A DNA stretch of 64,000 bases from Trinickia sp. Y13 (GTDB lineage Bacteria > Pseudomonadota > Gammaproteobacteria > Burkholderiales > Burkholderiaceae): contig NZ_JAKWFK010000002.1 of the NCBI RefSeq assembly GCF_029522115.1, positions 372,001 through 436,000 on the forward strand, in the 5' to 3' direction. Every line of letters begins with the position of its first letter. Position 1 is the stretch's first letter. This document shows positions 17,471-29,495 of the stretch, one piece after another. Made by a program: the position numbers and the translations under genes. The notes under the pieces are model-generated. The model did no database searches. It worked only from the letters and a program-made list of their open reading frames with translations, and was not told where the DNA came from.

Positions 17471-18724
17471 TCAGCCATCGTCGTTCGTGCGCTCGATATC
17501 GGCGCCGGCCCCGGTCTCGTGTGCGCGGACGCCGCCCGCCCCGCCGAGCGCCATACCTGCTTCGTCCCCGTGGAGCATCGAGCCGATCCATTCGGCCAAC
17601 CGCCCGCGCTGGGCCAGCGCGTCTCGAAAGCCGAGCTCGATCAGTTCGGCGGCGAACTCGGCCTCGAACAGCAAGTAGCTCGCAAACGACGCGCCCGCCG
17701 CGCGATTGCCGCCGACGGCGCCGAGCAGTCCTCGCACCGTGACCGGCAGCCGCTTGAGATGGCGCGCCGCGAGAATTTCGATCCGCTCGCTCGGCGCGAT
17801 CGGCAGCACCTCGACGTGACGCCATGCGCTCTCGGGCTCGACGTGCTGCGGCAGGTACGAAATCATGCGGTTGATGTTATCGATGCGCTCGATGTCGGCG
17901 CCGATCGAATCGAGGAAGACGCTGGCAAGCACCTGCTGCCCGATCTGGGCCAGCGACGGGTAGCCGCTTTCGATGCCGGCCGCAGCCGGTACTTCGGGCC
18001 TGGGCGCCGACGCGCCCAACACGACGATCCGATGCGCCCCGAAGTGGATCGCGGGGCTCAGCGGCGCGGTTTGCCGGATCGAACCGTCGCCGAAATATTC
18101 CGTGCAGCCGTCCAATTCCAGCGGGACCGCCGGAAACAAATAGGGGATCGCCGCCGATGCCAGCAGATGCTCCGGCGTGAGCGCCACCATGCGCGCGCCG
18201 CGCTGGGCGCGTCGCCACGATTGGATCGGCTCCTCGGCTTGGTAGAACGTCATATGCCGGCCGCTCGAGTAGCTGAGCGCCGTCACCGACAACGCATGCA
18301 GGGCGTGCGAATCGAGCATTTCGCCAATGCGCGAAAAATCGAGCGCCTCGTGCAGCAATTCGGCGAGCGGGCTGTTGTCGAACAACGCCCGCGGCGAGCG
18401 CCGCACCGCCCAGCCGAAGCTCATCGCCGCGAGCCAGCGCGCCCCGGCGGCAGCCACGCCGCGCCAATCGGTGCGGTAGACCTGCTCCGCGCGAATGTTC
18501 GACCAGAAATCGACGAGCCGGCGCACGCCCAATTCGAAGTCGTCGGCATGGCTCGCAATCGACGCGGCATTGATCGCACCGGCGGACGTGCCGCACACGA
18601 TCGTAAACGGACTCGCGCGCCGGTTCGGCGCCAACTCGCGTGCGATATCGTGCAGCGCCTTGAGCGCACCGACTTGGTAGGCGGCCCGCGCGCCGCCGCC
18701 CATCAGGACCAACGCGAGCTTCAC
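17471..18724 (-). CDS. patatin-like phospholipase
   Basis: 417-residue patatin-domain acyl hydrolase. It has the oxyanion-hole motif GGGARAAYQVG at residues 9-19, the nucleophile elbow GTSAG (S47) and the catalytic Asp in FGDGS (D213). After about residue 270 comes a DUF3336-free C-terminal region rich in hydrophobics. The start is taken as the GTG at 18724, four codons before the first core strand; codons upstream are not patatin-like. It lies 112 bp downstream of phaM on the same strand. Lipid versus polyhydroxyalkanoate substrate cannot be told from sequence. Confidence 0.85.
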   Translation of the reverse strand: MKLALVLMGGGARAAYQVGALKALHDIARELAPNRRASPFTIVCGTSAGAINAASIASHADDFELGVRRLVDFWSNIRAEQVYRTDWRGVAAAGARWLAAMSFGWAVRRSPRALFDNSPLAELLHEALDFSRIGEMLDSHALHALSVTALSYSSGRHMTFYQAEEPIQSWRRAQRGARMVALTPEHLLASAAIPYLFPAVPLELDGCTEYFGDGSIRQTAPLSPAIHFGAHRIVVLGASAPRPEVPAAAGIESGYPSLAQIGQQVLASVFLDSIGADIERIDNINRMISYLPQHVEPESAWRHVEVLPIAPSERIEILAARHLKRLPVTVRGLLGAVGGNRAAGASFASYLLFEAEFAAELIELGFRDALAQRGRLAEWIGSMLHGDEAGMALGGAGGVRAHETGAGADIERTNDDG

Positions 18725-18836
18725 CGTGAGCGATCGGTAGGAAAGAACATCGACTTCGCCTCGCAGGGTGCGTGCCGCGGCCGCGACGAACGAGAGGAAC
18801 GCGCCGCGCGGCAGAGCATGCGCATATGAGCGCCGC

Positions 18837-19658
18837 TCATTTTTCGCCGCGCCCCGCGCCGCCTTCCGGTCCCGCAGCGGGCGTCGCGCCATTCTTGCGC
18901 GCAGGCGCGCGCTTGGCCGCCGGTTTCGCGCTCGCCGTGGAGGCGCCCCCTGCTGCGCTCTTGGCCCCGCGCGCTGCAGCGCCAGTCTTCTTCTTCGCTG
19001 CGCCCGCGCTCGCCGCGGCCTCGCCGTCGGCATTCGCACCCGCGCCCGGTTGCGTCATGGCGAAGGCGGCGAGCTGGTTGAACTGAGACTGCAGCAAATT
19101 CCACCATGCGGACGGGTCGAACGCCGGACCACCCTCGCCTGCCGATGCCTCCGCGCTGGCCTGCGGCTGTTGCGCGTCTGCAGATGCAGTCGCGCCCTTG
19201 GCCCCCTCGGCGCTCGCACCGGCCCCGCTCGCCGCGGCGCTCCACGGCGATGCACCGCTCGCGCGCGCACCGGCCTGGCTCGCGCCCTCGGCCGGCTGCG
19301 CCATCGCATCCTGCGCGAACGCGCCGAAGGCACGCAGCGTCGCGAGCGTCGCACGTTGCACTTCGAGCGCCTGAATGGCCGACTGCAGCATGTTCAGGTT
19401 CAGCTTGAGCCATTGCTCGACGGCGCGCATGTCGGTGATGCGCTTATCGAGCTCCTCGACGTTCATGAGCGGCGACATCATCTCCGACATGGCGGTGAGC
19501 GGCGAAGCGAAGCCTTGCGCCGTGCCCGGCTGCATGCCGGGAAACGCCGCGCCGAACGGTGTCATGCGCATCATGTCCCACATCTTGTCGAGCATTTCGG
19601 CGGGCGGAAAACCCGGAAAGCCCGGGAAAGGCGGGTTGCCGCCGGTGGAGTCGGTCAT
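18837..19658 (-). CDS. phaM: polyhydroxyalkanoate granule protein PhaM
   Basis: 273-residue protein with the PhaM N-terminus (PPFPGFPGFPPAEMLDKMWDMM), a helical middle (LNLNMLQSAIQALEVQRATLATL) and an alanine/lysine/proline-rich C-terminal tail. In Cupriavidus necator PhaM activates PHA synthase PhaC1, binds DNA through its Lys/Ala tail and links granules to the nucleoid (established for that family). A single WWNLLQSQFNQLA helix lies at about residue 185. The gene signals PHB storage in this organism. Confidence 0.87.
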   Translation of the reverse strand: MTDSTGGNPPFPGFPGFPPAEMLDKMWDMMRMTPFGAAFPGMQPGTAQGFASPLTAMSEMMSPLMNVEELDKRITDMRAVEQWLKLNLNMLQSAIQALEVQRATLATLRAFGAFAQDAMAQPAEGASQAGARASGASPWSAAASGAGASAEGAKGATASADAQQPQASAEASAGEGGPAFDPSAWWNLLQSQFNQLAAFAMTQPGAGANADGEAAASAGAAKKKTGAAARGAKSAAGGASTASAKPAAKRAPARKNGATPAAGPEGGAGRGEK

Positions 19659-19730
19659 CGAGTGCCCCTTTTGAGCGATGAAGGTGAAGGTAGGTGCAGA
19701 CGCTACATGCAGACGCGCCGGCGCGAGGCG

Positions 19731-20576
19731 TCAGGAAAAATCTTCGCCCGGGAAGTCGGGCGCGCGCCGCTCGCGCAACGAACGAATCCCCTCGCGCACG
19801 TCCGGGCCGGAAAACCCCATGAATTCGAGCGCCAGCGACGTATCGAAGGTGGGCCCCGCCATGCGCAGCCAATTGTTGAGCGCGTATTTGGTCCAGCGGA
19901 TGGCGCTTTGCGAACCGAGCGCGAGCCGCGACGCGACCTCGAACGCCTTCGGCAGCAACTGATCTTGGTCGACCGCCAGCGAAACGAGGCCGATGCGCTC
20001 GGCCTCGGCGCCGCTCACGGCCTCGCACAGCAACAAGTAATACTTCGCTTTGGCCATCCCGCACAAGAGCGGCCAGACGATGGCGGCATGGTCGCCGGCC
20101 GCCACGCCCAGCCGCGTGTGCCCGTCGATGATGCGCGCATCGTGGGTTGCGATCGAGATGTCAGCCAGCAACCCGGCGACGAGTCCCGCGCCGACGGCCG
20201 GGCCGTGCATCGCCGAGACGATCGGCTTGCTGCAATTGATGACGTTGTAGACGAGATCGCGCGCCTCGCGCCAAACGCGCGAGCGCACGTCGAAGCGATC
20301 GGCCATCTGTTCGACGAGCCCGAGATCGCCACCGGCCGAGAAGCCTTTGCCCTCCCCTCGAATCACGGCCACGCGCGTATCCGGATCGCGGTCGATGTCG
20401 CGCCAGATGTCGGCGAGTTCGCGATGCATGTGCTCGTCGGCGGCGGCAAGGCCGCTCTTGTTCATGCCCTCCCCGCTCATGACGACTTCCAGCACGCCGT
20501 GGGGATGGCGCCGCAAACGCAGCGATCGATAGTGGGCGTAGGGCGATAGATCGCCGAGATTCGTGGTGTCGGTCAT
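19731..20576 (-). CDS. enoyl-CoA hydratase/isomerase family protein
   Basis: 281-residue crotonase-fold protein with oxyanion-hole segments [17 protein letters not shown] and [18 protein letters not shown]. The usual second catalytic glutamate position reads as part of [13 protein letters not shown], i.e. an Asp, as in several non-hydratase crotonases, so the reaction may not be simple hydration. It sits 141 bp downstream of the FAH-family gene, on the same strand, opposite an IclR regulator. This suggests a small catabolic unit of unknown substrate. Confidence 0.82.
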   Translation of the reverse strand: MTDTTNLGDLSPYAHYRSLRLRRHPHGVLEVVMSGEGMNKSGLAAADEHMHRELADIWRDIDRDPDTRVAVIRGEGKGFSAGGDLGLVEQMADRFDVRSRVWREARDLVYNVINCSKPIVSAMHGPAVGAGLVAGLLADISIATHDARIIDGHTRLGVAAGDHAAIVWPLLCGMAKAKYYLLLCEAVSGAEAERIGLVSLAVDQDQLLPKAFEVASRLALGSQSAIRWTKYALNNWLRMAGPTFDTSLALEFMGFSGPDVREGIRSLRERRAPDFPGEDFS

Positions 20577-20717
20577 CCGGATCGGCTCGTGTTCGTTCGG
20601 AAAAGAAACTTCGAAAATCGGGGATGCTGATACGCGCCCCGGCGCACGATCGATGCCAGTGTAGGCCCGTGCGCACGAGCGCGCATCGGGCCAAACCCGG
20701 CGCGCCCAGCCGAGCGC

Positions 20718-21707
20718 TTACGCGGCCTCGAGCGGCGCGACCGATTGCTCGATCGCGCCGAAGATCGATTTGCCCGCCTCATCGAACATCTCGATCTTGA
20801 CCGTGTCGCCGTACTTCATGAACTCGGTCTGCGCCTCGCCGTTCGCGATCGTTTCCAGGCAGCGTTTCTCGGCGATGCAGCAGTAGCCGCGCTTCTCGTC
20901 CTTGTTCGATACGGTGCCCGAGCCGACGATCGTACCCGCACGCAGGTTGCGCGTCTTCGCGGCGTGCGCGATCAGCTGCCCGAAATGGAACACCATATCG
21001 ACGCCGGCATCGGGCTGCCCCACCTTCTTGCCGTTCCAATGCACGATCATCGGGCGCTCCACGCGGCCCCCGCGCCAATGACCGCCCAATTCGTCGGGCG
21101 TCACCGCCACGGGCGAAAACGCCGTGGCCGGCTTGCTTTGAAAGAAGCCGAAGCCCTTGGCGAGTTCGGCCGGAATCAAATTGCGCAGCGATACGTCGTT
21201 CACGAGCATGAGCAGGCGCACGGCCTTGAGCGCGGCCTCGGGCGTCGCGCCCATCGGCACGTCGGCAGTGACGACCGCCACTTCGGCTTCGAAGTCGATG
21301 CCGAAGGCTTCCGATGCGCAGACGATGTCCTCGCGCGGGCCGAGGAAGTCGTCGCTGCCGCCTTGGTACATCAGCGGATCGGTCCAGAACTCGGGCGGCA
21401 TCTGCGCGCCGCGCGCACGGCGCACGAGCTCGACGTGATTCACGTAGGCAGAGCCGTCGGCCCACTGGAAGGCGCGCGGCAGCGGGGCCATGCAGTCTCT
21501 CGGCTCGAACGCGAAGGCATTGCGCGCGCGGCCTTGATTGAGCGCATCGTAGAGCTCGGCCAATTGCGGCGCATAGAAGGGCCAATCGTCGAGCGCGCGC
21601 TGCAAGGTCGGCGCGATCGCGTCTGCGATCGCGGCAGTGCGCAGGTCGCGCGAGACGACGATCAGTTGACCGTCGCGCGAGCCGTCTTTGAGCGTGGCGA
21701 GTTTCAT
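20718..21707 (-). CDS. fumarylacetoacetate hydrolase family protein
   Basis: 329-residue FAH-domain protein. It has the metal-binding segment FEAEVAVVTADVPMG (E...E) and later LVNDVSLRNLIPAELAKGFGFFQSKPATAFSP and GSGTVSNKDEKRGYCCIAEKR. This is the form annotated near homogentisate and gentisate catabolism genes, but neither is adjacent here. The start MKLATLKDGSRDGQL at 21707 is the family start. It is divergent from IclR (161-bp gap). Confidence 0.87.
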   Translation of the reverse strand: MKLATLKDGSRDGQLIVVSRDLRTAAIADAIAPTLQRALDDWPFYAPQLAELYDALNQGRARNAFAFEPRDCMAPLPRAFQWADGSAYVNHVELVRRARGAQMPPEFWTDPLMYQGGSDDFLGPREDIVCASEAFGIDFEAEVAVVTADVPMGATPEAALKAVRLLMLVNDVSLRNLIPAELAKGFGFFQSKPATAFSPVAVTPDELGGHWRGGRVERPMIVHWNGKKVGQPDAGVDMVFHFGQLIAHAAKTRNLRAGTIVGSGTVSNKDEKRGYCCIAEKRCLETIANGEAQTEFMKYGDTVKIEMFDEAGKSIFGAIEQSVAPLEAA

Positions 21708-21868
21708 GTGAGAAGATCGGAGCCGTGAGATGACGATAGAGGGAATGTATTTTACGATGGTGAACGTCGTGGGCCTCCCGGTCACGCGCCAGTCGTGCGC
21801 CACTCTCGTCGGCCCCGTTGTTTATCGCCACTATCGGCCGTTTGGCCTTTTTTCGCTATCGCCTTGCC

Positions 21869-22750
21869 ATGTCCGCGCCCTTTCCTCGCTCGCCCGACAC
21901 ACCCGATTCCACGCCAAGCGATTCGCTCGATGCGCTGGATGATGCGGCGGATGGCGAAGGCGAAGAGAAGGCCCGCTCCGGCATCCAATCGATCGAAGTA
22001 GGGTTTCGCTTGCTCGAGGTCTTGACGAGGGAACCGCGCGCGATGATGTTGCGCGATCTGGCGAAGCAGGCGCAAATGAGCCCCGCCAAGGCGCACCGAT
22101 ACCTCGTGAGCTTCTCGCGCCTAGGCGTGGTCGCGCAAGATCCTGTTTCGGGGCGTTACGAGCTCGGCGGTTTCGCGCTGCAAATGGGGCTCGCGCGGCT
22201 TGCGCGCGTGGATGGCGTCAAGCTCGCGAGGCTCGCCCTCGCGCAATTGCGCGACCGGCTCGACATCACGGTGGGCATCGCCGTCTGGGGCAATCTCGGG
22301 CCGACCGTCGTCCATTGGATGGAGTCGAGCCACCCGGCAAAAGCGTCGCTCAGGCTCGGCGACGTCATGCCCCTGCTCGGATCGGCCACCGGCCTGCTGT
22401 TTGCCGCCTATCTGCCTCGGGGCAAGACCCAGCCGATGATCGAGCGCGAACTGGCCGACTCGCGCCGCTCGGCCCATGCGAGCGGGCCGCGCAGCGAGGC
22501 GGAATTGGAACGCGCGCTCGACGAAGTGCGCGTCAACGGCGCAGCGCGCGTGGCAGGCATGCTGCTGCCGACGATTCACGCTTTCTGCATGCCCGTGTTC
22601 GACGCCTCGGGCGCCCTTGCCTTGGGACTGATCGCGCTCGGACACGAAGGCGCGTTCGACCTGTCGTGGGACGGCCAGATCGCGGTCGAACTCAAGGCAT
22701 GCGCGCAGCGCCTGTCGTACGAGCTCGGCTACAGCGAAACCGCGCGCTAA
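21869..22750 (+). CDS. IclR-family transcriptional regulator
   Basis: 293-residue regulator. After an acidic N-terminal tail comes the winged helix (GIQSIEVGFRLLEVLTREPR; LRDLAKQAQMSPAKAHRYLVSF) and then the IclR effector domain (HPAKASLRLGDVMPLLGSATG). It is divergent from the FAH/crotonase genes and is their probable regulator. The ATG at 21869 is preferred to an upstream in-frame start at 21818 because the longer N-terminus is not family-like. Confidence 0.88.
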   Translation: MSAPFPRSPDTPDSTPSDSLDALDDAADGEGEEKARSGIQSIEVGFRLLEVLTREPRAMMLRDLAKQAQMSPAKAHRYLVSFSRLGVVAQDPVSGRYELGGFALQMGLARLARVDGVKLARLALAQLRDRLDITVGIAVWGNLGPTVVHWMESSHPAKASLRLGDVMPLLGSATGLLFAAYLPRGKTQPMIERELADSRRSAHASGPRSEAELERALDEVRVNGAARVAGMLLPTIHAFCMPVFDASGALALGLIALGHEGAFDLSWDGQIAVELKACAQRLSYELGYSETAR

Positions 22751-22880
22751 CGCCGTGGCTGCGGTCCCTGCGTAAGGGGCCGGTCGAAGCCGCCGCTGCA
22801 TCCGCATCGGGCAAGCTTGGCCATTTGCAGGCATCATCGTCGTTGTCTGTCCTTCTTGACGCAATTTCGCCGCTCGCCGC

Positions 22881-24101
22881 ATGGCCGTTTTGGCCATGAT
22901 CGAGCTTGCCCCTATGTCGTACATCTTGGTCTCCGACGCCGTTCATGCCGATCGTGCTCGCAGCGAGCCCCGGGGGCGCGCCTTGCGGTGGGGCCTCGTG
23001 CTGGGCGCGACGATCGCACTGCACGGCGCAGCGCTGCTTTGGTTCGAGGCGCATCGCGATACGTTCGCACCCGAGGTCGTGAAACCACCGGTGCAGATCG
23101 CGTTGTTAACCGCGCGGCCGATCGCTCGCGCTCCCGCCGAACGCAGTTCCGCTATGGCGCTTGGGCGCGGCAAGCGTAGCGCGGGGCGGCCAGCGCCGGT
23201 GCTGCACGCGCTCGCGCCCGAGCCGAGCGCGCCGCCCGCCACCCAAGCGGCCCGCGCAACGGATGCGGACACAACGACGTCAGATCGCGCCGCCGGGCCG
23301 CACGCAGCGAGCTCGACGGACGCAGCCGCCCCGATCGCGGCGAGTGCAACGAGCGCGGGCGTACGTTTCTCGGTACCTCCGTCGGGCGATCTCCACTACA
23401 ACACCTTTTACAACGGTGTGGAAAATGCGCCGGGCACGATCCACTGGGCCAGCGAGGGCGACGACTACGAGATGGTCGTCTCGGTGCCGCTGCCGTTCGT
23501 CGGCACGTACACGTACGCCAGCCAGGGCCGCATCGACGCCTTCGGGCTTGCCCCCGCGCGCTACACGGAAAAGCGCGGACGCCGCCCCGAGGAGGTGACG
23601 ACGTTCGACCGTACGGCGGGGCGCATCGGCTTCACCCGCACGAGCGCGACGCTGGCGTTGCCCGACGGCGCGCAAGACCGCTTCAGCATGGTGATGCAGC
23701 TTGCAAGCCTCGTGCGCGGCGATCCCGATGCCTACAAGCCCGGCGTCACACGTGCGTTCTACGTGGCGGACGACGATAGCGGGGAGCTGTGGCCGATCGA
23801 GACCATCGGCGACGAACCGGTACGCACCGCCGAGGGATTCGTGCAAGCGCGCCACTTCATGAGGCTGCCGCGGCGCGAGGGCGATCGACGCCGCATCGAC
23901 GTGTGGCTTGCGCCAACGTTGGGCTGGCTGCCGGTCCGTATTATGCAAACCGAGCCCAATGGGTCGCAGTTCGAGCTGCTCTGGCGTGGCCGCCTCGCGC
24001 CGCCGGGCGCGGAAAATGCGTCCAGCGGAACGACACCGGATGATTCGTCCGACTCGGGACCGGCAGGCAGCGCGCCGGAACCCGTGCGGGAACAGCCCTA
24101 A
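22881..24101 (+). CDS. DUF3108 domain-containing envelope protein
   Basis: 406 residues with an N-terminal membrane segment near 36-55 (GLVLGATIALHGAALLW), a proline/alanine-rich linker to about residue 165 and a DUF3108 beta domain (LHYNTFYNGVENAPGTIHWASEGDDYEMV; RTAEGFVQARHFMRLPRREGD). The domain is predicted periplasmic and of unknown function. A second in-frame ATG (MSYILV) at 22914 is an alternative start. The 130 bp upstream include a TTGACG at about 22857. Confidence 0.82.
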   Translation: MAVLAMIELAPMSYILVSDAVHADRARSEPRGRALRWGLVLGATIALHGAALLWFEAHRDTFAPEVVKPPVQIALLTARPIARAPAERSSAMALGRGKRSAGRPAPVLHALAPEPSAPPATQAARATDADTTTSDRAAGPHAASSTDAAAPIAASATSAGVRFSVPPSGDLHYNTFYNGVENAPGTIHWASEGDDYEMVVSVPLPFVGTYTYASQGRIDAFGLAPARYTEKRGRRPEEVTTFDRTAGRIGFTRTSATLALPDGAQDRFSMVMQLASLVRGDPDAYKPGVTRAFYVADDDSGELWPIETIGDEPVRTAEGFVQARHFMRLPRREGDRRRIDVWLAPTLGWLPVRIMQTEPNGSQFELLWRGRLAPPGAENASSGTTPDDSSDSGPAGSAPEPVREQP

Positions 24102-24371
24102 ACCAGCAGCTCGCGCGTGCCGTAACCAAGAGTATCGAGGCACACGGACGATCCTCGATGTTTTCCCTCCCGCGCGAACGTTTTGCATGGGTAAGGTCTA
24201 ACTTTCATGTGGACGATAAGGTCGGCGATGTATCAGGCGGCAATGTTTGGTTGCAATGTTCCAACCCGTTTTAAGCGCCGTTTAAGACCCAGCCCTTGAA
24301 ATTCCATGCAACGCGCTCCACGTACTAGGCGGAAAACGGCCAGGAGCCAATCGGAATAAAGGAGTGTCGCC

Positions 24372-24629
24372 ATGCAAATGATCTACAACAGCCCCAACTA
24401 TTGTGTCGTCGAATTCGCGCCGCAGGCCGGCCATCTCGCGATGAACGCAGGTGGCTACGAAATCGTAGACAAGAACACGCAGCGCGAGATTTTCATCGAC
24501 GGTGCACTGGCGGCGCAGTTTCGCGAACACGTTCGCAAGCTCATCGAAGAAGAGCCCTCGCTCGATGAAGTCGACGAGTTCCTGGGTCAATTCGATAGCC
24601 TGATGACGCAACCCGTCGTGCTTCACTGA
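24372..24629 (+). CDS. DUF3567 family protein
   Basis: 85-residue protein (MQMIYNSPNYCVVEFAPQ) of a small Burkholderiales-restricted family of unknown function, acidic toward the C-terminus (IEEEPSLDEVDEFLGQFDSL). A strong AAAGGAG ribosome-binding site lies 8 bp upstream and an intrinsic terminator follows, so it is a single-gene transcript. The upstream 270 bp contain two copies of GCAATGTT separated by 5 bp and near-direct repeats CGTTTTAAG/CGTTTAAG of unknown meaning. Confidence 0.82.
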   Translation: MQMIYNSPNYCVVEFAPQAGHLAMNAGGYEIVDKNTQREIFIDGALAAQFREHVRKLIEEEPSLDEVDEFLGQFDSLMTQPVVLH

Positions 24630-24670
24630 CGCAATAGCCCGCCTGGCGGGCGCAGCGGCACCCCATCGAA

Positions 24671-24704
24671 CCCCGTTCGGCTCGCCGGACGGGGTTTTTG
24701 TTTT
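24671..24704 (+). terminator. rho-independent terminator after the DUF3567 gene
   Basis: 10-bp stem CCCCGTTCGG / CCGGACGGGG with one mismatch, a CTCG tetraloop and the U-rich tail TTTTTGTTTT. Confidence 0.85.
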
Positions 24705-24760
24705 GCCCCCCCGGGGCCAGCAGACCCGGTCGGCCTCCGGCGGCCTACCCCGGCAGCCGC

Positions 24761-24766
24761 TACAAT
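24761..24766 (+). promoter_or_regulatory. candidate -10 box of metH
   Basis: TACAAT about 45 bp before the first metH gene, giving a leader of roughly 38 nt. No clear -35. The interval from the terminator to the start is too short for a known cobalamin or SAH riboswitch and shows no such conserved core. Confidence 0.35.
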
Positions 24767-24810
24767 GACGGTTTTCCTCCCTCCCGAATCGCGCATCGCG
24801 CTCGCTCGCT

Positions 24811-25896
24811 ATGAATTCGTCCGCTGCCGCTCCCGCGGGCTCGCCCGCCGCCGGATCGCTTCCTTCCGGCATCCATTACACGCGAGGTGCTCGCTTGCCC
24901 GCGCTGCTCGCGTCGCGCATCGTGATCCTCGACGGGGCGATGGGTACAATGATCCAACGCTACAAGCTCGACGAAGCGCGCTATCGCGGCGAGCGGTTCA
25001 AGGACTTCACGCGCGACGTGAAGGGCAACAACGAATTGCTCTCGCTCACGCAACCGCAAATCATCAGCGAGATCCACGAGCAGTATCTCGCGGCCGGCGC
25101 CGATATCATCGAGACCAACACGTTCGGCGCCACCACCGTGGCGCAGGCCGATTACGGCATGGAATCGCTCGCCCGCGAGATGAACCTCGAATCGGCCAAG
25201 CTCGCACGCGCGGCCTGCGACAAGTATTCGACGCCCGACAAGCCGCGCTTCGTTGCGGGCGCAATCGGGCCGACGCCGAAAACGGCCAGCATCTCGCCCG
25301 ACGTCAACGATCCGGGCGCGCGCAACGTCACGTTCGATGAACTGCGCGCGGCTTACTACGAACAAGCGCAAGCGCTGCTCGAAGGCGGCGCGGACGTGTT
25401 CCTCGTCGAAACGATCTTCGATACGCTCAATGCCAAAGCCGCGCTGTTCGCGCTCGACGAACTGTTCGAGAACACCGGCGAAGTGTTGCCCGTGATGATT
25501 TCCGGGACGGTGACGGACGCATCGGGCCGCATTCTTTCGGGACAGACGGTCGAGGCCTTCTGGAATTCGCTGCGCCACGCGAAACCGCTGACGTTCGGGC
25601 TGAACTGCGCCTTGGGCGCGGCGCTGATGCGCCCGTATATCGCCGAACTCGCGAAGCTGTGCGATACCTACGTGTCGTGCTATCCGAACGCGGGGCTGCC
25701 CAATCCGATGAGCGACACGGGCTTCGACGAAACGCCGGAGGATACGTCGCGTCAGCTCAAGGAGTTCGCGCAAGCGGGGCTCGTGAATCTGGCGGGCGGC
25801 TGCTGCGGCACGACGCCCGAGCACATCGCGGCGATCGCCAAGGCGCTGAGCGGCGTGAAGCCGCGCGCGTGGTCGCACTATCGCGACGCGGCTTGA
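24811..25896 (+). CDS. metH: methionine synthase, homocysteine-binding subunit (MetH N-terminal module)
   Basis: 361-residue homocysteine S-methyltransferase domain. Zinc ligands C266 (GLNCALGA) and C331-C332 ([10 protein letters not shown]) are present, with [13 protein letters not shown] at the start of the barrel. It ends where full-length MetH would continue into the folate domain, which is encoded by the next gene. Together they make methionine from homocysteine and 5-methyltetrahydrofolate. Confidence 0.93.
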   Translation: MNSSAAAPAGSPAAGSLPSGIHYTRGARLPALLASRIVILDGAMGTMIQRYKLDEARYRGERFKDFTRDVKGNNELLSLTQPQIISEIHEQYLAAGADIIETNTFGATTVAQADYGMESLAREMNLESAKLARAACDKYSTPDKPRFVAGAIGPTPKTASISPDVNDPGARNVTFDELRAAYYEQAQALLEGGADVFLVETIFDTLNAKAALFALDELFENTGEVLPVMISGTVTDASGRILSGQTVEAFWNSLRHAKPLTFGLNCALGAALMRPYIAELAKLCDTYVSCYPNAGLPNPMSDTGFDETPEDTSRQLKEFAQAGLVNLAGGCCGTTPEHIAAIAKALSGVKPRAWSHYRDAA

Positions 25897-25953
25897 GGCC
25901 GACGATCGCACGCCTTCTCGCCGCACAACACCCTGCTTTCATCGAAGATCACC

Positions 25954-28671
<2,718 letters not shown>

Positions 28672-28736
28672 GCGTCGGCGGCAGGCGGCGTATAGGCAGG
28701 CATCGGAAGCTGGACGCGGCCGCGCCCCATAAAGGA

Positions 28737-28770
28737 AAGCCCGGCGCACGCGCTCACGTATGCCGGGCTT
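28737..28770. terminator. hairpin between metH and the DUF1840 gene
   Basis: Perfect 9-bp stem AAGCCCGGC / GCCGGGCTT with a 16-nt loop between convergent genes. The minus strand continues into TTTCCTTT, so it may end the DUF1840 transcript best. Confidence 0.5.
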
Positions 28771-28897
28771 GGAATGCGATCGACTGCCTTTGATCCGACA
28801 AAAGCGCCAATGAAAGCGGCTCGTCTGCCGCGCCGCCGTTCGGGCTCGGCGCCAGCTTGCGCGACCTGGAACGTTTAGGGGCGTTCTTGGGGGCGCT

Positions 28898-29224
28898 TCA
28901 CACGCCCCACAGGACGTCGGAGTTTTCGCGGTGCGCGGCCCGCAGCATGTCGAGGAACGGGAAAGCGCGCTGCGCGAGACCAATCGGTAGCTCGTGGTGC
29001 TCGTGACCCTCTTCGCCCTCGTGGAAGTGTCCTTCGTGCTCGGCGATTTCCTGCTTATCGGTCACGATCGCCGCCTCGAGCTTCGAGATGGCCGCGGGCA
29101 ATTCGTCGTGGGTGATGACGCCACGCGCGCCCAACTGCTTTCCGATGATCCCGACGAGGTACTGGGCCAGATTTTCGAGCATAACCACTTCCGGCGCCGC
29201 ACGACACTTGAATGTAATCAACAT
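28898..29224 (-). CDS. DUF1840 family protein
   Basis: 108-residue protein starting MLITFKCRAAPEVVMLENLAQYL, characteristic of DUF1840. A histidine/glutamate-rich middle (EHEGHFHEGEEGHEHHE) suggests metal binding but is not proof. Function unknown. It is divergent from argS, with a 271-bp gap between them. Confidence 0.85.
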   Translation of the reverse strand: MLITFKCRAAPEVVMLENLAQYLVGIIGKQLGARGVITHDELPAAISKLEAAIVTDKQEIAEHEGHFHEGEEGHEHHELPIGLAQRAFPFLDMLRAAHRENSDVLWGV

Positions 29225-29495
29225 GATGGACCCGTTTCGTTCTGTTTACTTTCGCCTGACGGCGCCCCGCCGCATCGCTTACCGCGCGCATTCGGCGCGC
29301 CAGGCAGCATGCGAACCGAGCCACCCTTGCCGGGCGCCTCATTGAGACATATTAGCACCTGCTAAAATCCGCCTAGACTCAAACGCGCACCTTTGCGGCC
29401 CGCGCCCGTCATCGCTGCGGGCGCTGCCTTCCCGCCTCGCGCCAACCTTCCGCGTCCGCCCGGCGGACTGCCACTGCCGAACCGATCGAAACAGC

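Noticed and set aside
24705-24810. Cobalamin or SAH riboswitch before metH
   Set aside because: Too short and no conserved core visible; a covariance-model search would decide.
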